NCBI RefSeq assembly: GCF_003990645.1
Contig: NZ_RYZK01000001.1
Span: forward strand, 682,001-746,000
From: Shimia sediminis
Lineage (GTDB): Bacteria > Pseudomonadota > Alphaproteobacteria > Rhodobacterales > Rhodobacteraceae
DNA length: 64,000 nt
Direction: 5' to 3'
The translations under genes and the position numbers were made by a program. Shown piece by piece: positions 8,376-17,647 of the stretch (position 1 is its first letter; each line of letters begins with the position of its first letter). The notes beneath the pieces are model-generated. The model saw nothing but the letters and a program-made list of their open reading frames with translations, did not search any database and was not told the origin of the DNA.

Positions 8376-9518
8376 ATGATCCTTTTGCTCATGCTCTGTA
8401 TCGGGCTGATCGGCGCGAATTCCCTGGTGTTGTCGCCAATCGCGGCCAATGTGGCCATGGGCCTGGGCGTGGACAACGCGGCCCAAGTGATGACGGCGGC
8501 CGGGATCTATGGCATCGGCGTGGCCCTGTCAGCGCTGTTTCTGGCTCCGCGCGCGGATCGGGTGGGCGCGCACAAGGCGCTGATGACGGCGCTGATCCTG
8601 ATCACACTGGGGCTGGGTCTGAGCGGAGTTGCCCCGGCCATGTGGGCCCTGAACCTTGGGCAGGGGCTGACCGGGGTTGGCGTGGGCATGGCCCTGCCCG
8701 CGATCTATTCGCTCGCGGCCATCATTGCGCCCAAGGGCCAGGAATCACGCGTCATGGGGTTGGTTCTGACCGGCTGGACGCTGTCGATGGTGGGCGGTGT
8801 GACGCTGGCGGCGCATATTGCTGACCTCTGGGGGTGGCGCATGGTGTTTTTCCTGCTGACCGGCGGCATGGTTGTGATTTTCCTGGTGGTGCGCAGCGCG
8901 CGTTTCCCGGTGCAGCCCACGTCCGAGCGGGTCACCTCGCCCTTTAGCGCCCTGCAGGTTCCGGGCATCTTGCCTGCGTTGTTTTCGGTGGTGATGCTGG
9001 GCACCGGGTTTTACGGCATCTACACCTATCTGGGCGCGCATCTGACCGGCAATCTGGGGCGCGAGGTCAGCGAGGCCGGGTGGTTGACGCTGAGCTACGG
9101 GTTGGGGTTTGGCGCGGCGACGCTGGTCGACCCCTGGTTGGACAAGGTTGGACCGCGCCGGGGTCTGCTGGCGGTTTTTGGCGCCTTGGGGGTGTACTAT
9201 GGTTTTGCGTCGCTCTGGACGGCCAGTTACGCCGTTCTGGTGGCGGTGATGTTTGGCTGGGGTGTGTTGCAGCACCTGGGGCTGAACCTGACGGTCAGTC
9301 GCCTGAGCCAGCTGGACCCGTCGCAACGCGGTGCGGTGATGGGCATGAACTCGACCGTGATGTATGTCAGCGTCTTTGGCGCCACGTTCCTGTTCCGCCC
9401 GGTGTTTGAAGGCGGCGGTCTGGCGGCTTGTTTCTGGGGAGCGAGCGCTCTGGCGGCCCTGGGCGCGGCAGAGGCGCTGGTCGCGCGGATGCGCGCCCGT
9501 CAATCAGGTCTGGCCTGA
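8376..9518 (+). CDS. MFS family transporter
   Basis: A 380-aa hydrophobic protein with about 12 predicted membrane spans, beginning MILLLMLCIGLIGANSLVLS. The loop after helix 2 carries APRADRVGAHKALM, a variant of the MFS motif A, and helix 4 follows NLGQGLTGVGVGMALP. Length fits the drug/arabinose efflux-like MFS class. It is divergent from the Lrp-type regulator, which suggests an amino acid or metabolite efflux role. The substrate is not identifiable. Confidence 0.87.
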   Translation: MILLLMLCIGLIGANSLVLSPIAANVAMGLGVDNAAQVMTAAGIYGIGVALSALFLAPRADRVGAHKALMTALILITLGLGLSGVAPAMWALNLGQGLTGVGVGMALPAIYSLAAIIAPKGQESRVMGLVLTGWTLSMVGGVTLAAHIADLWGWRMVFFLLTGGMVVIFLVVRSARFPVQPTSERVTSPFSALQVPGILPALFSVVMLGTGFYGIYTYLGAHLTGNLGREVSEAGWLTLSYGLGFGAATLVDPWLDKVGPRRGLLAVFGALGVYYGFASLWTASYAVLVAVMFGWGVLQHLGLNLTVSRLSQLDPSQRGAVMGMNSTVMYVSVFGATFLFRPVFEGGGLAACFWGASALAALGAAEALVARMRARQSGLA

Positions 9519-9528
9519 GAACAAGGCT

Positions 9529-9747
9529 TTAGAAGCGCCCGATCTTGCGCGCCATGCGGGTGACCTGACGGGCCTGTTTTGCGTCGAACTTGGGCGCAGG
9601 CGATGCGCCGTCACGATGCTGCTGTGGCTGCGAACGCCCTGCCGTATCCCGGCGGTTCAGCGCATCGGTGCCAGCTTTCATGCCAAAATTCATCGCTTTG
9701 CGCACAAACATGCGCACGATCATATTCATCAGTTGGTTCGCATTCAT
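9529..9747 (-). CDS. Small basic protein of unknown function (72 aa)
   Basis: The 72-aa protein starts MNANQLMNMIVRMFVRKAMN, an amphipathic basic N-terminus, and ends in RQVTRMARKIGRF. The middle is polar and Gln/Arg/Pro-rich. I do not recognise a domain. It is convergent with the MFS gene, with 10 bases between stops, and lies 106 bases from scpB. The composition and spacing support a real gene; I associate similar short proteins with roseobacters but cannot name the family. Confidence 0.6.
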   Translation of the reverse strand: MNANQLMNMIVRMFVRKAMNFGMKAGTDALNRRDTAGRSQPQQHRDGASPAPKFDAKQARQVTRMARKIGRF

Positions 9748-9853
9748 GGGATAGGTCCCGGTTTTAGTGACTGCCTTGGGGCATAAGATAGGGGCGGATT
9801 ATGCTGATAATAAGGCGAAAGGCGAGAAACAGCCCGCGACGGGGGCCATTGGG

Positions 9854-10513
9854 TCAGTCTTCGAACAGTTCGGACTGACCTTCGCTGGCCTCTTCTTCGC
9901 TCTCATCGCCATCGCCCAAGCGGGGCATGGTTCCGGGGGGCGGACGGTTTTCCAACAGGCCTGCGGCGCGCAGCTCCTTGAGGCCCGGCAGATCCCGGGC
10001 GCTTTCCAGTCCGAAATGATCGAGGAATTCCGAGGTCACCACAAATGTGACGGGCCGCCCCGGTGTCATCTTGCGGCGGCCAAAGCGGATCCACTCCATT
10101 TCGAGCAGCTGATCGACGGTGCCGCGGCTGACGCTGACCCCGCGAATTTCTTCGATCTCGGCGCGGGTGACGGGTTGGTGATAGGAAATGATGGCCAGCG
10201 TTTCGATCGCGGCACGCGAGAGTTTGCGGGTCTCGACCATTTCTTTTTGCATCAGGAACCCAAGGTCAGAGGCCGTGCGCATGGCCCAGGCATCGCCCAC
10301 CTTGGTCACGCGCACGCCACGCCCCTCGTACCGCTTGCGCAGGTGTACCAAGGCCTCGGCGGCATCACAGCCATGGGGCATACGGTCGTTCAACTCTTTC
10401 ACGGTCACCGGTTCGGCGCTGGCAAAGAGGATGGCCTCGCACATGCGTTCCTGCTCGGCTATGGGCGGGGCCTCGAACAGGCTTTCTTCTTTTTCTTCAA
10501 TCTCTTCAGCCAT
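9854..10513 (-). CDS. scpB: Segregation and condensation protein B
   Basis: ScpB forms the SMC-ScpAB complex that compacts and segregates chromosomes. The product (219 aa from ATG 10513; ATG 10522 also possible) contains the paired winged-helix domains: CEAILFASAEPVTVKELNDRM and LSRAAIETLAIISYHQPVTRAEIEEIRG. Also conserved are GRPVTFVVTSEFLDHFGL and DLPGLKEL near the end. The start overlaps the scpA stop, which implies translational coupling. The C-terminal tail is strongly acidic, as in many alphaproteobacterial ScpB proteins. Confidence 0.92.
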   Translation of the reverse strand: MAEEIEEKEESLFEAPPIAEQERMCEAILFASAEPVTVKELNDRMPHGCDAAEALVHLRKRYEGRGVRVTKVGDAWAMRTASDLGFLMQKEMVETRKLSRAAIETLAIISYHQPVTRAEIEEIRGVSVSRGTVDQLLEMEWIRFGRRKMTPGRPVTFVVTSEFLDHFGLESARDLPGLKELRAAGLLENRPPPGTMPRLGDGDESEEEASEGQSELFED

Positions 10514-11303
10514 GATCTTCATCTTTTTTGCGCAGCTGGATTGGTGCGAATGTCTGGGTTTGGCGGATCTCGACCTTGCCCTCTTTGGCCAGTTCAAGCG
10601 AGGCGGCAAAGGTCGCCGCCGTGGCCGAGCGGCGTTTCTTGGGGTCACTTTCCCAACCGGCTGGCAGATAGCTGAGGATGTCGGTCCACTCGCCCGCAAA
10701 GCCGATCAGGCCGCGCATGCGTTCCAGCGCCTCTTCCATGGTGAACACGCTGTCGCGGTCCAGGGTAAAGGGGCGAAAGTCATCGCGGGTGCGGATGCGC
10801 GCATAGCCCTGCATCAGGTCGAGGAGCGTTGCCGTATAAGTCACACGACGAACACGGGTGACGTCTTCGGGGATGCCACGGGCGAAGAAGTCGCGGCCCA
10901 AGCGGTCGCGCGCCATCAGCTTGGCCGCCGCGTCGCGCATCGCCTGTAGCCGTTCCAACTGAAACGCGAGGTGGGCGGCCAGTTCCTCGCCCGAGGGGCC
11001 GTCTTCGGTGGGATCGGGGGGCAACAGCAGGCGGGATTTCAAAAAGGCGAGCCAGGCGGCCATAACGAGATAATCGGCGGCCAGTTCCAAACGCAGCTGT
11101 TTGGCCTTTTCCACAAAGGCCAGGTACTGATGCGCCAGCTCAAGGATCGAAATTTTGCGCAGATCGACCTTTTGGGTGCGTGAGAGTGTCAGCAAGAGGT
11201 CAAGCGGGCCTTCGAAACCGTCGACATCGACGATCAGCGCCTCGGCTGCCAGCCGCGCGGCGACGGCATCCGTCTGGATTTCGCTTGAGAATTCTTCGGC
11301 CAT
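10506..11303 (-). CDS. scpA: Segregation and condensation protein A
   Basis: ScpA is the kleisin subunit bridging SMC heads. The 265-aa protein begins with an N-terminal region containing VDVDGFEGPLDLLLTLSRTQ and KVDLRKISILELAHQYLAF, both hallmarks. The C-terminus holds a winged-helix segment (SDPKKRRSATAATFAASLEL and VEIRQTQTFAPIQLR). It lies 11 bases downstream of nagZ and overlaps scpB, consistent with one operon. Confidence 0.94.
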   Translation of the reverse strand: MAEEFSSEIQTDAVAARLAAEALIVDVDGFEGPLDLLLTLSRTQKVDLRKISILELAHQYLAFVEKAKQLRLELAADYLVMAAWLAFLKSRLLLPPDPTEDGPSGEELAAHLAFQLERLQAMRDAAAKLMARDRLGRDFFARGIPEDVTRVRRVTYTATLLDLMQGYARIRTRDDFRPFTLDRDSVFTMEEALERMRGLIGFAGEWTDILSYLPAGWESDPKKRRSATAATFAASLELAKEGKVEIRQTQTFAPIQLRKKDEDHG

Positions 11304-11314
11304 GCCCCTGCCCG

Positions 11315-12301
11315 TCAGATCAGGGTTTCAAGTTCGGCAGTGAGGGCAGGAATGTCAAGCGCGCCGGGCCTGGGGCGGGTGTCGAGCACCCTTTGGGCGC
11401 GCTCATCCGCCCGTGCGGGCATCTTCGCGACGGCCTGAGCCACGTCGATGCGTTCGGACAGGGGGCCGTTGCAGTGCAGGATGACGTCGCAGCCTGCCGC
11501 GATTGCGGCAATCGAGCGGTCCACGACAGTGCCCGAAAGCGCCTGCATGCCAATGTCATCGGTCATGATGAGGCCATCAAATCCGATATCTTCGCGGATG
11601 TAGCGCATTGTCGGTGGGGAAATGGTGGCGGGCAGCGTATCTATCGCCTCGATCGCCAGATGGGCGGTCATGCCCATGGAGAGGTCGTTTAGCGCCCGAA
11701 ACGGCGCAAAATCGGATTGCAGCGCGCTTAGCGGAGCGGAGACATGCGGCAGGTTGTGATGGCTGTCCACGGTGGCGCGGCCATGGCCGGGGATGTGTTT
11801 CACCACCGGCAGAACGCCCGCATCCAGATGGCCGTCGGCCACTGCACGACCGAGTGCGGCCACCACGGTGGGGTCCTCGCCGTAGCAGCGATTGCGCAGG
11901 AAGGGGTGTGTTTCGGCGCTGGCGACATCAACCAGAGGCGCGCAATTGCTGTCGATCCCGAGCGAGATCAATTCGTGCGCCGTAATGGCGCTGCGCAGGT
12001 ACATGGCGCGTGCGGCGTTGGGGCCTGCGGCTTGAACAAAATCCAGAGCGGGAGTCCATTCGGTGGCCAGCGGAGCGCGCAGGCGCTGCACGCGGCCGCC
12101 CTCTTGGTCGATCAGGATCGGGGCGTCGTGGCCCACGCAGGCGCGCAGCTCATCCGTGAGGGCGCGGACCTGGTCCGCCGTGTCGATGTTGCGCGCGAAA
12201 AGGATAAAACCAAAGGGGTTGGCGTCGCGATAAAACGCTTTTTCCTCAGAGGATAAGCGCAGGCCATCACATCCGAAAATGGCTGCTGTAAAGCCGCTCA
12301 A
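11315..12301 (-). CDS. nagZ: Beta-N-acetylhexosaminidase NagZ (family GH3)
   Basis: NagZ removes N-acetylglucosamine from anhydromuropeptides in the cytoplasm during peptidoglycan recycling. The product shows family motifs ILIDQEGGRVQRL, VVKHIPGHGRATVDSHH with the catalytic His, and GLIMTDDIGM with the nucleophile Asp. I propose a TTG start at 12301 that overlaps the TGA of the upstream SPOR gene, giving 328 aa. The longer open frame up to 12352 would lie mostly inside that gene. The NagZ/amidase context fits the cell-wall SPOR neighbour. Confidence 0.88.
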   Translation of the reverse strand: MSGFTAAIFGCDGLRLSSEEKAFYRDANPFGFILFARNIDTADQVRALTDELRACVGHDAPILIDQEGGRVQRLRAPLATEWTPALDFVQAAGPNAARAMYLRSAITAHELISLGIDSNCAPLVDVASAETHPFLRNRCYGEDPTVVAALGRAVADGHLDAGVLPVVKHIPGHGRATVDSHHNLPHVSAPLSALQSDFAPFRALNDLSMGMTAHLAIEAIDTLPATISPPTMRYIREDIGFDGLIMTDDIGMQALSGTVVDRSIAAIAAGCDVILHCNGPLSERIDVAQAVAKMPARADERAQRVLDTRPRPGALDIPALTAELETLI

Positions 12302-13275
12302 CGCACGGTCACCGGGATGCAATCCGCGCGTTCGGCTTTCAGCGCCGAGCACATGCGACGGGCATCGCTGAGATCGGCAAAGCCCATGGCGCGCAGGCGA
12401 TAAAAGACACGGCCCCCGCTGGTGGCTTGCTGGATCACCCGTGTTTTATCGCCAAGATAGTCGCCGAAGCGCGCGCTGAGCTTGTTCCATTCCTCGGCTG
12501 CGATCTCTTCGCTGCCAAAGGCACCGAGCTGCACCAGATGGGTGCCAACCGGGATCGAGGCCGCATCAACGCTGGTGGGCGGAGTATTGGGCAGGCTGTC
12601 GTCTCCGCTGGCGCTGGCCGCTGCCACTTGTTCAACCTTGCCCAGAGATGCGGGGCGCAGTACCGGACGCAGCGAATGGCTGACGCCATTGGTGAACACG
12701 ACTTTTGGAGCGGGGGCTGGCTCGGGGGTGGCCACGGAGGTTTGCACCGGGGTTGCCGGGGTTTCGGGGGCCGTGCCCATGGGTTCGGCCTCGGCTGCGA
12801 TCTTGTCGGCGAGCGCGGCAATCGCGTCGATCTTGTCCGTTGAAAGCGGCGGTGGCGCGACGATATCGCCGGTGTCCTGGACCTGCGCTGTCTCGACAGT
12901 CGTGGTTTCAACTGCGGGCACGCTGGCGGTGATGATTTTTTCATCCTCGGGCGTAAGGTCGATGGGCTCGGGCGCCAGAACCAGACGGTCTGCGGGTGGG
13001 GCGGCAGAGCCTTCGGCGGCCACGGCGTTCACCGCGAGACCCTGGTGGGCGGCCTGACGGCCCCCGGGGTCATCGGGCTGGATACGCATCGGCCCCTCGA
13101 CCGCACGCACCACCGGCACGCCGGTCACATCACGTACCAGAAGCTTGTAGCCCCAGACACCTGCACCCACGATCAGCGCCAGCGACGCCGCCGCGCCCAG
13201 CATGTTTAGAAGGGGACCAATCGTCCGGGGTTCTGGGGATTGCATCCCCTGCCCCGACATCGGGATCTCTGCCAT
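12298..13275 (-). CDS. SPOR domain protein (peptidoglycan-binding, membrane-anchored)
   Basis: The 325-aa protein has an N-terminal cytoplasmic stretch, a single membrane span (AAASLALIVGAGVWGYKLLV, about residues 29-48), a long Ala/Pro/Thr-rich periplasmic linker, and a C-terminal SPOR domain. The SPOR part reads HLVQLGAFGSEEIAAEEW, then RVFYRLRAMGFADLSDARRM and CSALKAERADCIPV. SPOR domains bind denuded glycan strands at division septa. It sits between argS and nagZ, the usual arrangement in this family. Confidence 0.9.
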   Translation of the reverse strand: MAEIPMSGQGMQSPEPRTIGPLLNMLGAAASLALIVGAGVWGYKLLVRDVTGVPVVRAVEGPMRIQPDDPGGRQAAHQGLAVNAVAAEGSAAPPADRLVLAPEPIDLTPEDEKIITASVPAVETTTVETAQVQDTGDIVAPPPLSTDKIDAIAALADKIAAEAEPMGTAPETPATPVQTSVATPEPAPAPKVVFTNGVSHSLRPVLRPASLGKVEQVAAASASGDDSLPNTPPTSVDAASIPVGTHLVQLGAFGSEEIAAEEWNKLSARFGDYLGDKTRVIQQATSGGRVFYRLRAMGFADLSDARRMCSALKAERADCIPVTVR

Positions 13276-13353
13276 GTTCGCCTCACTGCCACGGCGAAGC
13301 TTGTCGCCGGGGTTGTCTTGCCTTTTGCCTTCAACCCCGCGCGACGTGCAGTT

Positions 13354-15099
13354 TTATCGCATCTCTTGCGCAGGAGTTACGCCAAGAATACCAAGACCGG
13401 CAGAAATAACAACGGCTACGGCACGAGCCAGGGCGATTTTCGCCTGTGATGTGGCGGCGTTACCGTCCTGAATGAAGCGCAGAGAGGTGTCTTCGTTGCC
13501 TTTGTTCCAAAGCCCGTGCAATTCGCTGGCCAGCTCATAGAGGTAAAAGGCGACGCGGTGCGGTTCGTTGGTGCGGCCTGCGATCTCGACCAGGCGCGGC
13601 CATTCGGCGATCTTTTTGGCAACGGTGATCTCGGCCTCGTGGTTCAGTTGCGCCAGATCGGCAGCGGCAAGGGTCGCGTCATCGGCCGTGATCCCTGCCT
13701 CTTCCGCCTTGCGCAGCACTGAACAGACGCGAGCGTGGGCGTATTGCACGTAGAACACCGGATTGTCCTTGGACTGTTCCAGCACCTTGTCAAAGTCGAA
13801 GTCCAAGGGCGCGTCGTTCTTGCGGGTCAGCATGTGGAAGCGGGTGACGTCTGCGCCCACCTGATCCACAACATCCCGCAGGGTGATGAAGGTGCCCGCG
13901 CGTTTGGACATCTTGAACGGCTCGCCGTTCTTGTAGAGTTTGACCAGCTGGGTGAGCTTGATGTCAAGCGGCACGCGCCCATCGCTGAGGGCCGACACGG
14001 CCGCTTTCATGCGTTTAACATAGCCACCGTGGTCGGCGCCGAACACATCAATAAGTGCGTCGAAGCCTCTGGAAACCTTATCATAATGATAGGCGATGTC
14101 TGGCGCGAAATAGGTCCAGGCGCCGTCGGATTTCTTGACCGGGCGATCCACGTCATCACCATGTTCGGTCGATTTGAACAGGGTCTGTTTGCGCGGCTCC
14201 CAGTCCTCGGGCTTTTTACCCTTGGGCGGTTCCAGCACGCCTTCATAGATCAGGCCCTTGTCTTGCAGTGACTGCAGCGCGGCCTCGATCTGGCCGGTGC
14301 CATAGAGCGACTTTTCCGAGTAAAACAGGTCCATCTCGACACCCAGCGCCCTGAGGTCGGCGCGGATCAGGTCCATCATCGCTTCGGTCGCGTAGTCACG
14401 GATTTCGACCAACCAGACGTCTTCGGGCTGCCCCACATAGGCGTCGCCCACCTTGTCCTTAAGCGCCTCGCCAACCGGGACCAGATAGTCGCCGGGGTAT
14501 GTGCCATCCTCGAACGCGACCTCTTGGCCGTGCGCTTCGAGATAGCGCAGATAGACCGAACGGGCGAGCACATCGACCTGCGCGCCGCCGTCGTTGATGT
14601 AGTATTCGCGGGTGACGTTGTAGCCGACAAAATCCAAGAGCGAGGCCAGCGCATCGCCAAAGACCGCGCCGCGTGTGTGGCCGACGTGCAGGGGGCCGGT
14701 CGGGTTGGCGGAAACATATTCCACATTGACCTTTTGCCCCTGCCCCATGGTGGAGCGGCCAAAATCAGTGCCGGTTTCAATCGCGGATTTCACGATGCCC
14801 TGCCAGAGCACGGGCGCAAGACGCAGGTTCAGGAATCCGGGGCCAGCCACTTCGGCGCTGGTGACGCGATCATCCTGGGCCAGTTTGGCGGCAAGGGTTT
14901 CGGCAATGTCACGCGGTTTCATCTTGGCGGGCTTGGCCAGCACCATGGCCGCATTGGTTGCCATGTCGCCATGGGCGGCGTCGCGCGGCGGCTCAACAGC
15001 CACGTTCCTGAAGTCCAGCCCGTCGGGCAGCGAGCCTTCGGACTGCATGGTTTCCAAAGCGCTGATCACCAGCGCGCGCATGTCGGTGAAGAGGTTCAT
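13354..15099 (-). CDS. argS: Arginyl-tRNA synthetase
   Basis: The 581-aa class I synthetase charges tRNA-Arg. It has the HIGH-type motif in [18 protein letters not shown] and a KMSKS-type motif as KMSKRAGTF. The N-terminal Add-1 domain and a C-terminal DALR-type anticodon domain ([15 protein letters not shown] onward) are both present. I chose ATG 15099 ([11 protein letters not shown]) over the upstream start at 15186, which overlaps dgt. It is part of the dgt-argS-SPOR-nagZ-scpAB run. Confidence 0.96.
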   Translation of the reverse strand: MNLFTDMRALVISALETMQSEGSLPDGLDFRNVAVEPPRDAAHGDMATNAAMVLAKPAKMKPRDIAETLAAKLAQDDRVTSAEVAGPGFLNLRLAPVLWQGIVKSAIETGTDFGRSTMGQGQKVNVEYVSANPTGPLHVGHTRGAVFGDALASLLDFVGYNVTREYYINDGGAQVDVLARSVYLRYLEAHGQEVAFEDGTYPGDYLVPVGEALKDKVGDAYVGQPEDVWLVEIRDYATEAMMDLIRADLRALGVEMDLFYSEKSLYGTGQIEAALQSLQDKGLIYEGVLEPPKGKKPEDWEPRKQTLFKSTEHGDDVDRPVKKSDGAWTYFAPDIAYHYDKVSRGFDALIDVFGADHGGYVKRMKAAVSALSDGRVPLDIKLTQLVKLYKNGEPFKMSKRAGTFITLRDVVDQVGADVTRFHMLTRKNDAPLDFDFDKVLEQSKDNPVFYVQYAHARVCSVLRKAEEAGITADDATLAAADLAQLNHEAEITVAKKIAEWPRLVEIAGRTNEPHRVAFYLYELASELHGLWNKGNEDTSLRFIQDGNAATSQAKIALARAVAVVISAGLGILGVTPAQEMR

Positions 15100-15151
15100 G
15101 AGACCCGTCCTGAAATGGTTTGAGGCGGGTTTACCACCGTGGGCGTAGAGG

Positions 15152-16288
15152 TCAACCGAAGAGCCGCGCGTGTTCCTGCAGGGCAAAGCGATCCGTCATG
15201 CCCGAGAGATAGTCCGAAACGATGCGCGCCACATGGGTTTTGTCCGGGGCGGCGGCGATGTCGGGCTGCCAGCGCTTTGGCAAAAGCGTGGTGTCGTTCA
15301 GGAAGAGCGGAAAGAGATCCTCGACCACCTGTGTTACCTCGGCGCGTTTCACCATGACCGAAGGTGCGCGGTACATGCGGGTGAACAGAAAGTGGCGGAT
15401 TTGTTTCAGATCGGCCCAGAGTGCGGGTGAGAATTGCACAACGGGCGCGCCGTTGGCACGGATGTCGGCCACAGAGGCGGCGCCGCTGGCCGCAAGCAGG
15501 GCGCGCGATGTGTCGATCACATCGGACACCATCACGCCGAACACCCGGCGCAGGGCCTCGTGCCGACGGCGGGTTGGATCAAGCTTGGGATAGGTCGCAT
15601 CCACCTCGGCATAGGCCGGGCCAATGATGGGGAGTGCGGCGATTTCCGTCTCGGAGAACAGCTCGGCGCGCAGCCCGTCATGCAGGTCGTGGTTGTTATA
15701 GGCAATGTCGTCGGCAAGGGCGGCAACCTGTGCCTCGGCGCTGGCATAGGTGTGCAGTTCCAGGTCGTGCACCGCGTTGTAATCGGACAGCGCATAGGGC
15801 AGCTCTCCGGTCACCGGGCCGTTATGTTTTGCAATGCCTTCAAGGGTTTCCCAGGTGAGGTTCAACCCGTCGAACCCGGCATAATGCCGTTCAAGCGACG
15901 TCACGATGCGGATCGCCTGGGCGTTGTGGTCGAACCCGCCATAGGGCTGCATCAAGGCGTCCAGCGCGTCTTCGCCGGTGTGGCCAAAGGGGGTGTGGCC
16001 AAGGTCATGGGCCAGGGCCACGGCCTCGGTCAGTTCGGGGTTGAGACCGAGGGCGCCGGAAATGGTACGCGCCACCTGCGCGACCTCGATCGAATGGGTC
16101 AGCCGGGTGCGGTAATAATCGCCCTCGTGTTCAACAAACACCTGGGTCTTGTGTTTTAGCCGTCGAAAGGCCGAGGCATGGATGATCCGGTCGCGATCCC
16201 GCTGAAAGCAGGAGCGAAAATTGCTTTCCTCTTCCCTGACCTGCCGTCCCCTGGCGGTCGCGGGATCCGAGGCATATGGCGCTCGCAT
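15152..16288 (-). CDS. dgt: Deoxyguanosinetriphosphate triphosphohydrolase-like HD protein
   Basis: The 378-aa protein is an HD-domain dNTP triphosphohydrolase of the dgt type. Metal-binding residues are visible in [24 protein letters not shown], and [20 protein letters not shown] (the HD motif). The short alphaproteobacterial form (about 375-400 aa) is shorter than E. coli Dgt at 505 aa and belongs to the Dgt-like type 2 group. The ATG at 16288 ([16 protein letters not shown]) is preferred over 16345. It is divergent from the erpA gene, 102 bases away. Confidence 0.9.
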   Translation of the reverse strand: MRAPYASDPATARGRQVREEESNFRSCFQRDRDRIIHASAFRRLKHKTQVFVEHEGDYYRTRLTHSIEVAQVARTISGALGLNPELTEAVALAHDLGHTPFGHTGEDALDALMQPYGGFDHNAQAIRIVTSLERHYAGFDGLNLTWETLEGIAKHNGPVTGELPYALSDYNAVHDLELHTYASAEAQVAALADDIAYNNHDLHDGLRAELFSETEIAALPIIGPAYAEVDATYPKLDPTRRRHEALRRVFGVMVSDVIDTSRALLAASGAASVADIRANGAPVVQFSPALWADLKQIRHFLFTRMYRAPSVMVKRAEVTQVVEDLFPLFLNDTTLLPKRWQPDIAAAPDKTHVARIVSDYLSGMTDRFALQEHARLFG

Positions 16289-16390
16289 GGTTGTTGGTCC
16301 TTGTCGCCTGTCCCTTTGATTTCTATATTGCAGCTTGGCTGTCATGGAAACCGGCCAAATTCGCGCGAACCTCTTGTCAGGAGTGACAAA

Positions 16391-16714
16391 ATGAACCTTC
16401 CGCCAAAAGTCACGGACCGAGCCTTTGAACGTCTGGCCGAGATTGGTGCTGCCGATCAGGGACAGGCCCTGCGTGTGGCTGTGGAAGGGGGCGGCTGTTC
16501 CGGATTTCAGTACGAGATCAAACTGGACACACCAGCCGACGATGACATGGTGCTGGAAGGCAACGGCGAACGGGTTGTGGTGGACGAGATTTCGCTGCCG
16601 TTTCTTGCCAATGCGGTGATCGATTTCAGCGAAGAGCTGATCGGCGCCCGGTTTGTCATCAACAACCCGAACGCCACGAGCTCTTGCGGGTGCGGAACAA
16701 GTTTTTCGATGTAA
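16391..16714 (+). CDS. erpA: Iron-sulfur cluster assembly/insertion protein (ErpA/IscA type)
   Basis: This A-type carrier protein (107 aa) has the three conserved Cys: Cys36 in GGCSGF and Cys99/Cys101 in the C-terminal SSCGCGTSFSM. A-type carriers deliver Fe-S clusters to apoproteins. It starts 8 bases after a GTCAGGAG ribosome site. The gene stands apart from any isc/suf cluster in the window and is divergent from dgt. ErpA versus IscA cannot be fully resolved; the context favours ErpA. Confidence 0.92.
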   Translation: MNLPPKVTDRAFERLAEIGAADQGQALRVAVEGGGCSGFQYEIKLDTPADDDMVLEGNGERVVVDEISLPFLANAVIDFSEELIGARFVINNPNATSSCGCGTSFSM

Positions 16715-16723
16715 GTCAAAAGA

Positions 16724-17647
16724 CTAACGCGCGATCTTAAAGCGACGCAGCCAGGGCCATCCCGGAATTGCGATGGCTTTGTCGGGCTGCAATTGGTCCC
16801 AGACCATGAACACGCCGGATCCGATCACAATGGCCACACCAAGATAGATGTTGGCCGCCGGGACTTCGCCGAAGAACACCGCGCCAAGCGCCACCATCCA
16901 GACAAACTGCAGGTTCATGAGAGGTGTCACTGCATATGCGGCGAGCAAACGCAGCGACACCACCAAGAGCCAGCGCGCCGCAAACAGGCAGAACGCATAG
17001 GCGCAGACCCAGGCCAGGTCCGTGAGTGGCATGGTCTGGTAGACAAACGGCAGCGCCGCCCCCATACAGATGGCAAGGGCGAGGTTGGTGTAGAACACCT
17101 GTGCCAAGGCGTTTTTTTCATAACGGCCGATGTAGCGCGCCAACACCATGGACAGGGTGCCACACAGGCAGGCAACCAGAGCAATGACATGCCCGAAGGA
17201 CACCGAGGACAGCCCCCCCGGAAACAGGCACAAGACACCGACAAAGCCCGCGCCCAAGGCCGCCCAGGCCATGGGGCGCACATGTTCCTGCAGGATCGGG
17301 GTTGAAAACAGGCCTGCGAAAATCGGCATCAACCCAATGAAAACAAAGACCTCTGCAAAGGGCAGATAGCGGAAGGCGTAGAAAAACGCGGCGGAACCGA
17401 CAACAGTCAGTGCCGCGCGAAGGGCCATCACACGCGGGCAGGAGGTTTTGAGGGATTGACGTGGTCCCCCTGCCCGCGCTGAGACCCAGGCGAGTGCAAC
17501 CACGATCATGCCACTAAGGGCAAAAAGTTGTGGCGCGGCATAGCCTTTGGCTATGAATTTCGTGATCGCATCCGCCGAGGAAATCAAAGCCGTGTAAAGC
17601 ACCACCAACCCGGTACCAAACAGCGCTGTTTTGTTGAGCCCATTCAT
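16724..17647 (-). CDS. EamA/DMT-family transporter, third gene of the TSGL operon
   Basis: The 307-aa product is a ten-helix membrane protein with two EamA-like repeats, beginning MNGLNKTALFGTGLVVLYTA. It matches DMT superfamily exporters, which usually export metabolites or amino acids. Its start ATG at 17647 overlaps the upstream TAA by one base (TAATG), so translation is coupled to the preceding 357-aa gene. That coupling puts an exporter in the same unit as the repeat-peptide gene. The substrate is unknown. A longer open frame to 17713 lies inside the upstream gene and is rejected. Confidence 0.82.
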   Translation of the reverse strand: MNGLNKTALFGTGLVVLYTALISSADAITKFIAKGYAAPQLFALSGMIVVALAWVSARAGGPRQSLKTSCPRVMALRAALTVVGSAAFFYAFRYLPFAEVFVFIGLMPIFAGLFSTPILQEHVRPMAWAALGAGFVGVLCLFPGGLSSVSFGHVIALVACLCGTLSMVLARYIGRYEKNALAQVFYTNLALAICMGAALPFVYQTMPLTDLAWVCAYAFCLFAARWLLVVSLRLLAAYAVTPLMNLQFVWMVALGAVFFGEVPAANIYLGVAIVIGSGVFMVWDQLQPDKAIAIPGWPWLRRFKIAR